From assembly GCF_029945805.1 (NCBI RefSeq), contig NZ_JAQSDH010000035.1, positions 1-64,000 on the forward strand: a stretch of DNA of 64,000 nucleotides, given 5' to 3'. Shown piece by piece: positions 1 to 9,494 of the stretch (positions are counted from its first letter, which is position 1; every line of letters begins with the position of its first letter). The notes beneath the pieces were generated by a model. That model saw only the letters and a list, made by a program, of their open reading frames with translations, had not been told where the DNA came from and did no database searches. The translations under genes were made by a program, and so were the position numbers. The DNA is from Flavobacterium sp. (GTDB lineage Bacteria > Bacteroidota > Bacteroidia > Flavobacteriales > Flavobacteriaceae).

Positions 1-359
1 GTCCAGGGAAAAACTATAATGTTTCTGTAGCTATTAAATTGAACGGTGTGTTTGGAGATTATGATACACCTTGTGATTTGTTCACCGCTGCAGCGCCAAG
101 AACAATTAAACCGGAGTTCAAAGCTACCGCTTATCCAAATCCATTTGCAAATAACTTTATGGTTGATGTTAAAACGTCAAGCGAATCAGTTGTTACAATG
201 AAGGTTTACGATATGGTTGGAAGATTGATTGAACAAAGAGAGGTTCGTGTATTAGACTTAGAAACAACAACCATTGGAGATCGTTATCCGAGTGGTGTTT
301 ACAACGTAGTTGTATCACAAGAAGATAGCGTTGAGACGGTTCGAGTGGTTAAGAGATAA
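1..359 (+). CDS. C-terminal part of a secreted protein with T9SS type A sorting domain (5' truncated by window edge)
   Basis: Reading frame is open from the window start (PGKNYNVSVAIKLNGVFGDYDTPCD...); C-terminus YPNPFANNFMVDVKTSSES...VYDMVGRLIEQ...YPSGVYNVVVSQ...VRVVKR is a typical T9SS type A domain. Confidence 0.85.
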   Translation, partial: PGKNYNVSVAIKLNGVFGDYDTPCDLFTAAAPRTIKPEFKATAYPNPFANNFMVDVKTSSESVVTMKVYDMVGRLIEQREVRVLDLETTTIGDRYPSGVYNVVVSQEDSVETVRVVKR

Positions 360-383
360 GACACTGATTTTTAATAAAAGAAA

Positions 384-411
384 GAGCCCTCGAGAAATCG
401 AGGGCTTTTTG
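384..411. terminator. bidirectional Rho-independent terminator
   Basis: gccctcga-gaaa-tcgagggc perfect stem with T-rich tail, between convergent genes. Confidence 0.85.
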
Positions 412-414
412 TTT

Positions 415-792
415 TTATTCCGAATCTGTATTTAATTCAAGATCGTCCAAATCTCTTCTGTCTTTTTTTGTAGGTCGACCTGTTCCTGTCTTTCTGTAAT
501 GTTCTTTAGATAATTTGAGTAATTCTAAATGTGCAAAAGTCTCTGGCGGCGTATCATCTTTTCTATAGATGTCAACTAATTTAGCACCTACTCGATTTTG
601 CGGAATATCTAAAACGGTAATTTGATAAATAATCTGATCTTTTCTAAAAGTAACTTTATCCGTTGCAAAAACCTCTTTGGATGGCTTCGCAACCTGACCG
701 TTAACGGTAATATGATTTTTTTTGCAAGCTTCAGTTACCATGTTTCTAGTTTTGTAATATCGAACACACCATAAAAATTTATCTACTCTCAT
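415..792 (-). CDS. S4-domain RNA-binding protein, Hsp15 family
   Basis: MRVDKFLWCVRYYKTRNMVTEACKKNHITVNGQVAKPSKEV is an S4/Hsp15 signature; ORF-track start at 837 is probably upstream of the true start. Confidence 0.8.
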   Translation of the reverse strand: MRVDKFLWCVRYYKTRNMVTEACKKNHITVNGQVAKPSKEVFATDKVTFRKDQIIYQITVLDIPQNRVGAKLVDIYRKDDTPPETFAHLELLKLSKEHYRKTGTGRPTKKDRRDLDDLELNTDSE

Positions 793-871
793 TTTTTTTC
801 CAAAATCAACGTTAAATTGTTTACAAAAATAAATCAATATTGTATCTTGCGCGCTTAAAATTCAAACAAAA

Positions 872-1888
872 ATGAATAACTTTTTGAAAATTGTACTACT
901 TTTTATTTTAGGAATTTCAATCACTTCTTGCACAAAAGACAAAAGCACCGTAGAACCCTTACGCGAATATGCTGCACAATATGCCACAGATTTAGCGAAT
1001 ATTGAAACTTTTATGCAAACACATTATATGACTGTTGCCAATAGCCCGGGGAATACTGAAGATATGGATGTTACCTACACTTTAATTACCGATCCAGGAA
1101 CACAAACTTCAATTTGGAATCAAACAACATATCCTATTCAAACACGATTAGTTACAGTTAAACAAGATAATGCTGATATTACTTATAAATTATACTATTT
1201 GAAACTAAGAGAAGGTTCAGGTACTACAAGTAAATCGCCGTGTAATGTTGATCGTGTGTTAACTTCATATAGAGGAGAATATATTTTCCCTAGTGTAGAA
1301 ACGGTTGCAAGCGCAGATGTTACTACAATAAAAGGATTTGAATTTGAAGAATCCATTAATCCGGAAACTTTTTTCACTTTGACTTCAGTAATTAGAGGTT
1401 GGAGTGAGATATTCCCGCAATTTAAAACAGGAACTTACACAGGAAATCTTGATGGAACAGTTTCTTATGATAATTTTGGAGCAGGAGTAATGTTTATTCC
1501 TTCTGGTTTAGCCTATTTTGGACTTGCAAGAAGCGGTATTCCAGCTTATTCGCCACTTATATTTAACTTCAAATTATATGAAATCCAAAGAGTAGATAAT
1601 GATGGAGATGGTATTGATTCTTATTTGGAAGATATTGGAAGCATTGATAATCCTAGTACTCCTGATGGATATGTAGTAACGTTGCCTACAGGAGTTTTAA
1701 ACCCTGATGATACAGATGGTGATGGTATTCCAAATTTTCTTGATGTAGATGACGATAACGATTTCTTTACAACAGCAAGTGAAATTAAGGATCCTATAAC
1801 TGGCATTGCTTATCCTTTTGCTACCATTCCAACTTGTGGAGGAACAGGAAATGGAAAGAAGAAGCATTTAGATCCATCATGCCATTAA
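872..1888 (+). CDS. lipoprotein, FKBP-type peptidyl-prolyl isomerase-like, with C-terminal Asp-rich (DxDxDG) segment
   Basis: Lipobox ITSC after signal; FKBP-like region; DNDGDGID and DDTDGDGIPNFLDVDDDND calcium-binding-like motifs. Confidence 0.65.
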   Translation: MNNFLKIVLLFILGISITSCTKDKSTVEPLREYAAQYATDLANIETFMQTHYMTVANSPGNTEDMDVTYTLITDPGTQTSIWNQTTYPIQTRLVTVKQDNADITYKLYYLKLREGSGTTSKSPCNVDRVLTSYRGEYIFPSVETVASADVTTIKGFEFEESINPETFFTLTSVIRGWSEIFPQFKTGTYTGNLDGTVSYDNFGAGVMFIPSGLAYFGLARSGIPAYSPLIFNFKLYEIQRVDNDGDGIDSYLEDIGSIDNPSTPDGYVVTLPTGVLNPDDTDGDGIPNFLDVDDDNDFFTTASEIKDPITGIAYPFATIPTCGGTGNGKKKHLDPSCH

Positions 1889-1910
1889 GCTGTAAGCAAC
1901 AAAATAATAA

Positions 1911-1948
1911 AATCCCGTTCAATCTAGACTGAACGGGATTTTTTTTTG
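1911..1948. terminator. Rho-independent terminator
   Basis: aatcccgttca-atctagac-tgaacgggatt followed by a T run. Confidence 0.85.
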
Positions 1949-1963
1949 ATACTAAATTGAGTA

Positions 1964-2917
1964 TTATTTTCTCTTAATTACTCTTTCTACAGCTTCAACA
2001 ATCGCTTGGTTATTTAATTTGTATTTTTCCATCAATTGTTCTGGAGTGCCACTTTCGCCAAAACTATCGTTGACAGCAACAAATTCTTGTGGTTTCGGAT
2101 TGTTTAATGCCAATACTCGTGAGACGCTTTCTCCTAATCCGCCAAGGAAATTATGCTCTTCTGCCGTAACTACGCAACCTGTTTTTGCAACCGATTTCAA
2201 AATAGCTTCGTCATCCAAAGGTTTAATCGTGTGAATATTGATAACTTCTGCCGAAATTCCTTTTGCTTCTAATGCTTCTGCAGCAATCAGCGCTTCCCAA
2301 ACTAAATGTCCGGTAGCAATGATAGTAACATCAGTTCCTTCGCTTAACATAATTGCTTTTCCAATTACGAAAGGCTCGTCAGCTGGAGTAAAATTTGGTA
2401 CAACCGGGCGCCCAAAACGCAAGTAAGCTGGACCATGATGATCCGCTAAAGCCAAAGTTGCCGCTTTAGTTTGATTGTAATCGCAAGTGTTGATCACAGT
2501 CATTCCAGGCAACATTTTCATCAAACCGATATCTTCCAGAATTTGGTGTGTTGCTCCATCTTCACCTAAAGTTAATCCAGCATGAGAAGCACAAATCTTC
2601 ACATTTTTATCTGAATAAGCCACCGATTGACGAATTTGATCATAAACTCTTCCCGTAGAAAAGTTAGCAAATGTTCCTGTAAACGGAATTTTACCGCCAA
2701 TAGTTAATCCCGCAGCAATTCCGATCATATTTGCTTCGGCAATTCCAATCTGGAAAAAACGTTCTGGATGATTTTTCTTGAAATCATCAAACTTTAACGA
2801 ACCAATTAAATCAGCACAAAGCGCCACGACATTTTCATTTTTTTGTCCCAATTCGGTCATTCCTCCACCAAAACCTGAACGGGTATCTTTACTTCCTGTA
2901 TTTGTATATTTTTTCAT
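1964..2917 (-). CDS. transketolase, C-terminal (pyrimidine-binding/C-terminal) subunit
   Basis: GFGGGMTELGQKNENVVALCADL...FFQIGIAEANMIGIAAGL...SHAGLTLGEDGATHQ. Confidence 0.93.
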   Translation of the reverse strand: MKKYTNTGSKDTRSGFGGGMTELGQKNENVVALCADLIGSLKFDDFKKNHPERFFQIGIAEANMIGIAAGLTIGGKIPFTGTFANFSTGRVYDQIRQSVAYSDKNVKICASHAGLTLGEDGATHQILEDIGLMKMLPGMTVINTCDYNQTKAATLALADHHGPAYLRFGRPVVPNFTPADEPFVIGKAIMLSEGTDVTIIATGHLVWEALIAAEALEAKGISAEVINIHTIKPLDDEAILKSVAKTGCVVTAEEHNFLGGLGESVSRVLALNNPKPQEFVAVNDSFGESGTPEQLMEKYKLNNQAIVEAVERVIKRK

Positions 2918-3555
2918 ATTTTGTATACTATTTGTTCCGCACTAATTATAAGTGAGGTATTTATTTTTAATTTTTTCTTTAATTTAATTATATCAATAAT
3001 TCCGTTGTTATAATCGAAAGTAACTTTTGTCGGTAATTTGTTTTCAATAAATGAAAGTTCTCTATGATCCAAGAAATGGTGTCCAAAATAGACTAATAAT
3101 TTTGCGGGAAATAAACCTCCATCATTATCATACTCTAATTCAATTTTTCCTCTAAACTTCTTTTTTCCTTTCTTATTTACTTGATTTTTTGTTACAATAG
3201 CTTTGGTTTTAATTGAATCAATATCTTCTGTAATAGCATCATATTGCATGTTTTTTTCAAAGTAGGAATAATCAGAAAGCTTAATTTTGTTTGAAGATAA
3301 ATAGTTAAACTGTAATGAGTTTTCAAAATTTAGCACTTCAAAATTATGTCTTACCATTCTTTTATTGTCATACAAATAACCCCAAATAGCTTCGTTATCT
3401 CTTCTGCATGTAAAATAATAATTATCATCATTTGAATTTATCATAACGGCAACAGTATTATTGTTGTCAAATTCATAATAGTAATCAAAAGTATATTCTT
3501 GACAGAATAGATTTTGACAAATAAAAAGAACTACTATTGATAAAATCTTTTTCAA
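2914..3555 (-). CDS. secreted hypothetical protein located between the two transketolase subunit genes
   Basis: Signal peptide MKKILSIVVLFICQNLFCQ; start/stop overlap with downstream transketolase subunit. Confidence 0.7.
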   Translation of the reverse strand: MKKILSIVVLFICQNLFCQEYTFDYYYEFDNNNTVAVMINSNDDNYYFTCRRDNEAIWGYLYDNKRMVRHNFEVLNFENSLQFNYLSSNKIKLSDYSYFEKNMQYDAITEDIDSIKTKAIVTKNQVNKKGKKKFRGKIELEYDNDGGLFPAKLLVYFGHHFLDHRELSFIENKLPTKVTFDYNNGIIDIIKLKKKLKINTSLIISAEQIVYKI

Positions 3556-3558
3556 TGA

Positions 3559-4404
3559 TTAATAATCTCCCAAAGTTGCAGGATTCTGCTCCAATGCATT
3601 GGTCAATTGTTCATCATTTGGAGCTTTGCCATGCCACGCATGAGTGTGCATCATAAAATCAACACCGTTCCCCATTTCGGTATGTAGTAAAACACAAACG
3701 GGTTTTCCTTTTCCCGTTCTGGATTTAGCCTCGTTCATTCCAGCAATTATGGCCTCAACATCATTTCCTTTTTGGATTTCTAAAACATCCCAATCGAAAG
3801 CTTCAAATTTGGCGCGAATGCTTCCCATTGGTAAAACTTCATCAGTAGAACCATCAATCTGTTTTCCGTTCAGGTCGATGGTCGAAATTAAATTGTCCAC
3901 TTTTTTGGCAGACGCGTACATTATCGCTTCCCAATTTTGACCTTCTTGTAATTCGCCATCACCATGCAACGAGTAAATTAAATGGGTGTCACCATTCAGC
4001 TTTTTAGCCTGAGCAGCTCCAATGGCAACTGACATTCCTTGCCCTAATGAACCCGAAGCAATTCGTACTCCTGGCAAACCTTCATGCGTTGTTGGATGTC
4101 CTTGCAAACGCGTGTTTAATTTTCTAAATGTAGCTAATTCTGCTACCGGAAAATAACCACTTCTAGCCAAAACGCTGTAGAAAACAGGTGAAATGTGACC
4201 GTTAGAAAGGAAGAAAAGATCTTCGCCAATTCCATCCATGTCAAATCCAGGCTTTCTGTCCATCAGCTGTTGGTAAAGCACGGTTAAAAATTCGGTACAA
4301 CCCAATGAACCGCCAGGATGCCCTGAGTTCACAGCATGCACCATTCGAAGAATATCTCTTCGAACTTGTGTAGAAAAATCTTGTAATTGTTGTGTGTTAG
4401 ACAT
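3559..4404 (-). CDS. transketolase, N-terminal (TPP-binding) subunit
   Basis: AVNSGHPGGSLGCTEFLTVLY...HGDGELQEGQNWEA. Confidence 0.93.
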   Translation of the reverse strand: MSNTQQLQDFSTQVRRDILRMVHAVNSGHPGGSLGCTEFLTVLYQQLMDRKPGFDMDGIGEDLFFLSNGHISPVFYSVLARSGYFPVAELATFRKLNTRLQGHPTTHEGLPGVRIASGSLGQGMSVAIGAAQAKKLNGDTHLIYSLHGDGELQEGQNWEAIMYASAKKVDNLISTIDLNGKQIDGSTDEVLPMGSIRAKFEAFDWDVLEIQKGNDVEAIIAGMNEAKSRTGKGKPVCVLLHTEMGNGVDFMMHTHAWHGKAPNDEQLTNALEQNPATLGDY

Positions 4405-4636
4405 TTTTTGTAGTTAAAATTAAATGTGTTCAAAAGTAATTCTATTTTTTGCACGCCGCAAAAGTTTTTATAAATTAGTTATAAAGGTATTAGTAATATA
4501 AAATTCCAAGTTAATTTTAGTTTATAAAATTGAAGGTTTGTTTGGTAAATGAATTGAAATTATATAATTAAGGTAGGAAATCTTGTAATTCATTCAGCTT
4601 CTACATTAGTTAAATTGCAGATCTAAATCTACTACT

Positions 4637-5041
4637 ATGAAAAAGGCTAAAACAATTTATTATTTGGACGATGACCATGACGACTTAGATTTTTTTAAAG
4701 AAATAGCTGAAGAGTTAGGACATTTCGTAAAAGTGTTTACTGATGGAAGAAAAATGTTATTGGTTCTGGATATTCAACCGGAAAAGCCTGATGTTATCTT
4801 TTTAGATATTCACATGCCTGTGCTAAACGGTGAAGAAATTTTGGAAATAATTAAAAAGTCAGATGATATGAAAGATATTCCTGTTGTAATGGTATCTGGC
4901 GCGTATCCCAAAAAATTACTTCAGTATTGTGCAGCTATGGGAGTATCCTGCTTAGTAAAAAGACATAATTTTCAAGAATTTAAGCAGAATATTGACAAAG
5001 TGATGAGCGCAATCCATCCTAAGCAAAAAGCCACTGGGTAA
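4637..5041 (+). CDS. stand-alone CheY-like response regulator
   Basis: YYLDDDHDDLDFF...VIFLDIHMPVLNGEE...VVMVSGA...LVKR. Confidence 0.85.
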   Translation: MKKAKTIYYLDDDHDDLDFFKEIAEELGHFVKVFTDGRKMLLVLDIQPEKPDVIFLDIHMPVLNGEEILEIIKKSDDMKDIPVVMVSGAYPKKLLQYCAAMGVSCLVKRHNFQEFKQNIDKVMSAIHPKQKATG

Positions 5042-5133
5042 TACAATTTGAAGGCTTATAAATTCATCTTATTTACGATAATTCTTTATGTTAAATAAAT
5101 TCATATTTACCAATTCACATTTGACAATTCTTT

Positions 5134-5141
5134 TATCTTTG
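5134..5141 (+). promoter_or_regulatory. Bacteroidota-type -7 element (TATCTTTG) upstream of tgt
   Basis: TAnnTTTG motif about 34 nt before the tgt ATG. Confidence 0.45.
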
Positions 5142-5174
5142 CCATCCCAAAGTATTGGGAACTAAAAGAAGAAA

Positions 5175-6305
5175 ATGAAATTTGAATTAATACAAAAAGA
5201 TCCAAATTCAAAAGCGCGTGCCGGAAGTATCACAACCGACCATGGCGTGATTGAAACTCCCATATTTATGCCTGTTGGTACTGTTGCATCGGTTAAAGGG
5301 GTGCACCAACGCGAATTGAAAGAAGAGATTAATCCCGATATTATACTTGGGAATACCTATCACCTATACCTCAGACCACAAACTGAAATCCTTGAAAAAG
5401 CGGGTGGTTTACATAAATTTATGAATTGGGACAGAAATATATTGACCGATTCTGGAGGGTATCAAGTGTATTCACTTTCGGCAAATAGAAAAATTAAGGA
5501 AGAAGGTGTAAAATTTAAATCACACATCGACGGTTCAATGCATTTTTTTACACCCGAAAATGTGATGGAAATCCAGCGTACTATTGGTGCCGATATCATC
5601 ATGGCGTTTGACGAATGCACGCCATATCCTTGCGATTACCGTTATGCACAACGCTCTATGAAAATGACACACCGTTGGTTAGACCGATGCATCAATCATT
5701 TAGAAACCTTGCCTTTTAAATACGGTTACGAACAAACATTTTTTCCGATAGTTCAAGGAAGTACTTATAAAGATTTACGTCAGCAATCTGCCGAATATAT
5801 TGCAAATTCAGGACAACAAGGAAATGCCATAGGTGGACTTTCCGTAGGTGAACCAGCCGAGGAAATGTATGCTATGACAGAAATTGTCTGCGAAATTCTT
5901 CCAGAAGACAAACCCCGTTATTTGATGGGTGTTGGAACTCCAATTAACATTTTAGAAAATATTGCATTAGGAATTGATATGTTCGATTGTGTAATGCCAA
6001 CCCGAAACGCTCGTAACGGAATGCTATTTACTGCAAACGGAACCATAAACATCAAAAACAAAAAATGGGAAGACGATTTTTCTCCTGTTGATGAAATGGG
6101 CTACACTTTTGTCGATACCGAATATACGAAAGCTTATTTACGTCACTTGTTTGCAGCTAATGAATATTTGGGAAAACAAATTGCCACAATTCACAATTTA
6201 GGTTTCTATATGTGGTTGGTTCGTGAGGCAAGAAAACATATCTTAGCCGGAGATTTCAGAACATGGAAAGACATGATGGTGAAGAATATGAGCCAACGAT
6301 TATAG
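5175..6305 (+). CDS. tgt: queuine tRNA-ribosyltransferase
   Basis: GNTYHLYLRPQTEILEKAGGLHKFMNW...LTDSGGYQVYSL...MFDCVMPTRNARNG. Confidence 0.95.
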   Translation: MKFELIQKDPNSKARAGSITTDHGVIETPIFMPVGTVASVKGVHQRELKEEINPDIILGNTYHLYLRPQTEILEKAGGLHKFMNWDRNILTDSGGYQVYSLSANRKIKEEGVKFKSHIDGSMHFFTPENVMEIQRTIGADIIMAFDECTPYPCDYRYAQRSMKMTHRWLDRCINHLETLPFKYGYEQTFFPIVQGSTYKDLRQQSAEYIANSGQQGNAIGGLSVGEPAEEMYAMTEIVCEILPEDKPRYLMGVGTPINILENIALGIDMFDCVMPTRNARNGMLFTANGTINIKNKKWEDDFSPVDEMGYTFVDTEYTKAYLRHLFAANEYLGKQIATIHNLGFYMWLVREARKHILAGDFRTWKDMMVKNMSQRL

Positions 6306-6359
6306 GTTATTCGCGGATTTTCTAATCAAATGGCCGCAGTAACAACCAAACACTACAAG

Positions 6360-7445
6360 ATGCTAAAAATAATTGACAAATACATACTCAAACGCTATTT
6401 AGGAACATTTTCGGTAATGTTACTAATGTTTATTCCCATAGGAATAGTGATTGACGTATCGGAGAAAGTCAATAAAATGATTGAAAATCAAGTGCCTTTT
6501 CTCGCTATTGCTAGGTACTATCTTGATTTCACCATCTATTTTGCCAATTTATTGTTTCCTATATTTTTATTCCTTTCTGTAATCTGGTTTACTTCTAAGT
6601 TGGCTAACAATACCGAAATTATTGCTTTACTAAGTTCAGGGATTTCCTTCTCAAGATTTTTACGACCTTATATTATTGGAGCTTCAATTGTATCCCTTTT
6701 TGCTTTGATAATGACTGTTTTTTTAGTCCCAAATGCTAGTGCAGGATTTAAAAGTTTTAGATATACTTATTTAACAACTGATGGTCTTCAAGGCTTGCGC
6801 GATGATTCCAATGTTTTTAGACAAGTGAGCAATGACGAATATATTTTTGTAAGTAACTATCAGGAAGTTTCCAAAATGGCATTCCATTTTTCGATGGAGA
6901 AATTCGAAGGCGATAAACTGAAATATAAGTTGATTGCAAGCAGAATTAAATGGAATCCAAAAGAAAAGAATTATACGTTATTCAATTATACTAAAAGAAA
7001 AGTTGGTGCTTTTAGCGATATCATCGAAACGGGTGAAAAAAAAGATACCATTTTCAAATTTGATATAGAAGATTTAACGCCGGTAGTTTACATTGCCGAA
7101 ACTTTGCCATTAAATGAATTGACGAAGTTTATTGAAAAAGAAAAGGCCCGAGGATCTTCCAATATAAATGTGTACTTGGTAGTTCTTTATAAAAAATACA
7201 GTATTCCAGCTTCGGCCTTTATTCTCACTATTATTGCAGTAGCGGTCTCGTCAATGAAACGACGTGGCGGAATGGGAAGCAATCTCGCTATCGGAATTAT
7301 ACTCGCGTTTGCCTTTGTTTTTCTCGATAAGGTTTTTGGAGTTATGGCCGAAAAGTCCTCAGCTCCACCTTTATTAGCAGTATGGACTCCAAATATTGTC
7401 TTCGGAATTTTAGCGGTTTATCTCCTTCGAAATGCCAAACGATAG
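6360..7445 (+). CDS. LptF/LptG family permease (YjgP/YjgQ)
   Basis: MLKIIDKYILKRYLGTFSVMLLMFIPIGIVIDVSEKV; C-terminal TM cluster; ORF start at 6330 probably too far upstream. Confidence 0.85.
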   Translation: MLKIIDKYILKRYLGTFSVMLLMFIPIGIVIDVSEKVNKMIENQVPFLAIARYYLDFTIYFANLLFPIFLFLSVIWFTSKLANNTEIIALLSSGISFSRFLRPYIIGASIVSLFALIMTVFLVPNASAGFKSFRYTYLTTDGLQGLRDDSNVFRQVSNDEYIFVSNYQEVSKMAFHFSMEKFEGDKLKYKLIASRIKWNPKEKNYTLFNYTKRKVGAFSDIIETGEKKDTIFKFDIEDLTPVVYIAETLPLNELTKFIEKEKARGSSNINVYLVVLYKKYSIPASAFILTIIAVAVSSMKRRGGMGSNLAIGIILAFAFVFLDKVFGVMAEKSSAPPLLAVWTPNIVFGILAVYLLRNAKR

Positions 7446-8313
7446 AATCAAAAGTTATTTGCATCTCCATTTTATTGTATTTATTTGGGGATTTACAGCC
7501 ATTTTAGGAGCGCTGATTTCACTTGATGCCTTGCCATTAGTTTGGTTCCGAATGCTTTTCGCAGTAGGTTTTATTGGAATTTATATTTATTTCAAAAAAA
7601 TTCCGATAAGAATCAGTAAAAAAGCGCTATTACAATTTACTTTTGCCGGACTTATAATCGCTTTGCATTGGTTTACTTTCTTCAGAGCTATAAAAATATC
7701 TAATGTTTCTATAACGCTGGCCTGTCTCTCTACAGGTGCATTTTTTGCTTCGGTACTAGAACCCATTCTGTATGGAAAAAAGATAGTCTATTATGAAGTT
7801 TTCTTCGGATTGATTGTTGTCGCGGGACTTTATATTATTTTTAATGTGGAAGTTAATTATTTTTGGGGAATGGTGACGGCGCTCACCTCTGCCTTTCTTT
7901 CAGCATTGTTTGCGGTTATCAATAGTAAATATGTTCAAACCCATGATGCAACCGTGATTTCATTTTACGAACTAAGTGGTGGAGTAGTATTCTTTACTAT
8001 TTTTTTGTTAGCTACTCATAGTTTTTCTGCAGAGTTTTTCATGCTTTCTTCAAAAGATTTTATGTATCTAATGATTTTAAGTTCATTTTGTACCGCGTAC
8101 GCCTTTATTGCTTCAACAGCCGTTATGAAATTCTTGAGTCCTTATACTGTGATGCTTACGATCAACCTCGAACCTATTTATGGGATTATTTTAGCCGTTT
8201 TAATTTTTGAAGAAAAAGAAAAAATGAGCTTTGAGTTTTATGTTGGAGCCTTGATTATTTTAATGACTGTTTTGCTAAATGCCATAATAAAATCTCGTAA
8301 AAAATTGAGCTAA
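7432..8313 (+). CDS. DMT superfamily (EamA) transporter
   Basis: Ten-TM EamA-like pattern HFIVFIWGFTAILGALISLDALPLVWFRMLFA; NLEPIYGIILAVLIFEEK. Confidence 0.85.
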   Translation: MPNDRIKSYLHLHFIVFIWGFTAILGALISLDALPLVWFRMLFAVGFIGIYIYFKKIPIRISKKALLQFTFAGLIIALHWFTFFRAIKISNVSITLACLSTGAFFASVLEPILYGKKIVYYEVFFGLIVVAGLYIIFNVEVNYFWGMVTALTSAFLSALFAVINSKYVQTHDATVISFYELSGGVVFFTIFLLATHSFSAEFFMLSSKDFMYLMILSSFCTAYAFIASTAVMKFLSPYTVMLTINLEPIYGIILAVLIFEEKEKMSFEFYVGALIILMTVLLNAIIKSRKKLS

Positions 8314-8365
8314 AGATGTTTACAACTAATCCGTAAAAAGTGCTTTTTTTCACCATTTAAAATTT

Positions 8366-8373
8366 TATCTTTG
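8366..8373 (+). promoter_or_regulatory. Bacteroidota-type -7 element (TATCTTTG) upstream of accA
   Basis: TAnnTTTG about 28 nt before the ATG. Confidence 0.45.
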
Positions 8374-8400
8374 CTATTCGTTTATTAAAAAAACTACCTT

Positions 8401-9354
8401 ATGGAATATTTAGATTTTGAACTTCCCATTAAAGAATTAGAAGATCAACTCGATAAATGCCAAATAATTGGTACCGAATCTAATGTAGATGTTACGGATA
8501 CCTGCAAACAAATCGAAAAGAAATTAGAAGAAACTAAAAAACAAATCTATAAGAATCTTACAGCATGGCAGCGTGTGCAATTGTCAAGACATCCAAACAG
8601 ACCTTATACTTTAGAACATATTGCCAACTTAACTAAAGGAACTTTTTTAGAGCTTTTTGGAGACAGAAATTTCAAAGATGACAAAGCGATGGTCGGTGGT
8701 TTGGGTCAAATAAATGGTCAGTCGTTCATGCTGATTGGACAGCAAAAAGGAATTAATACCAAAATGCGACAGTTGCGAAATTTTGGTATGGCAAGTCCAG
8801 AAGGCTACCGCAAAGCTTTACGTTTGATGAAAATGGCGGAGAAATTCAACATTCCCGTAATCACTTTAATTGACACTCCAGGAGCTTTTCCAGGATTAGA
8901 AGCTGAAGAGCGCGGACAAGGCGAAGCAATAGCAAGAAATATTATCGAAATGGTTCGCCTAAAAGTGCCAATCATCACTGTTATCATTGGTGAAGGTGCA
9001 TCTGGTGGCGCTTTAGGAATTGGAGTGGGTGACCGAGTTTTAATGATGGAAAACACGTGGTATTCGGTAATTTCACCAGAATCGTGTTCGTCAATTTTAT
9101 GGAAAAGTTGGGAGTACAAGGAACAAGCGGCTGAAGCTCTAAAACTGACTTCAACCGACATGAAAAAAATGAAATTGGTTGATGAAATTATCCCAGAACC
9201 TCTTGGTGGAGCACATTACGACAAAGAAACTGCATTCAAAACGGTTGAACAATATATTTTGAAAGCTTATAAAGAACTAAAAGATTTATCAACAGAGAAA
9301 CTTATCGCTCAAAGGATGGACAAATACAGTAAAATGGGCGAATATAAAGAGTAA
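8401..9354 (+). CDS. accA: acetyl-CoA carboxylase carboxyltransferase subunit alpha
   Basis: [16 protein letters not shown]...[13 protein letters not shown]-like; [29 protein letters not shown]. Confidence 0.95.
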   Translation: MEYLDFELPIKELEDQLDKCQIIGTESNVDVTDTCKQIEKKLEETKKQIYKNLTAWQRVQLSRHPNRPYTLEHIANLTKGTFLELFGDRNFKDDKAMVGGLGQINGQSFMLIGQQKGINTKMRQLRNFGMASPEGYRKALRLMKMAEKFNIPVITLIDTPGAFPGLEAEERGQGEAIARNIIEMVRLKVPIITVIIGEGASGGALGIGVGDRVLMMENTWYSVISPESCSSILWKSWEYKEQAAEALKLTSTDMKKMKLVDEIIPEPLGGAHYDKETAFKTVEQYILKAYKELKDLSTEKLIAQRMDKYSKMGEYKE

Positions 9355-9373
9355 TTTCGTATAAAAACACTTT

Positions 9374-9407
9374 AAATCCGAAGCCCTATGGTTTCGGATT
9401 TTTTTTT
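9374..9407 (+). terminator. Rho-independent terminator after accA
   Basis: aaatccgaa-gccctatgg-ttcggattt followed by T8. Confidence 0.85.
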
Positions 9408-9494
9408 GGTTATTAACAAAAAAAAGAAACTTATAAACAATAGTTTTGCATAACTCAGCGCTAATATTCATATCAAAATAGTTACTTTCGCTTC

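Noticed and set aside
8805-9161. 118-aa ORF on - strand
   Set aside because: Antisense to accA.
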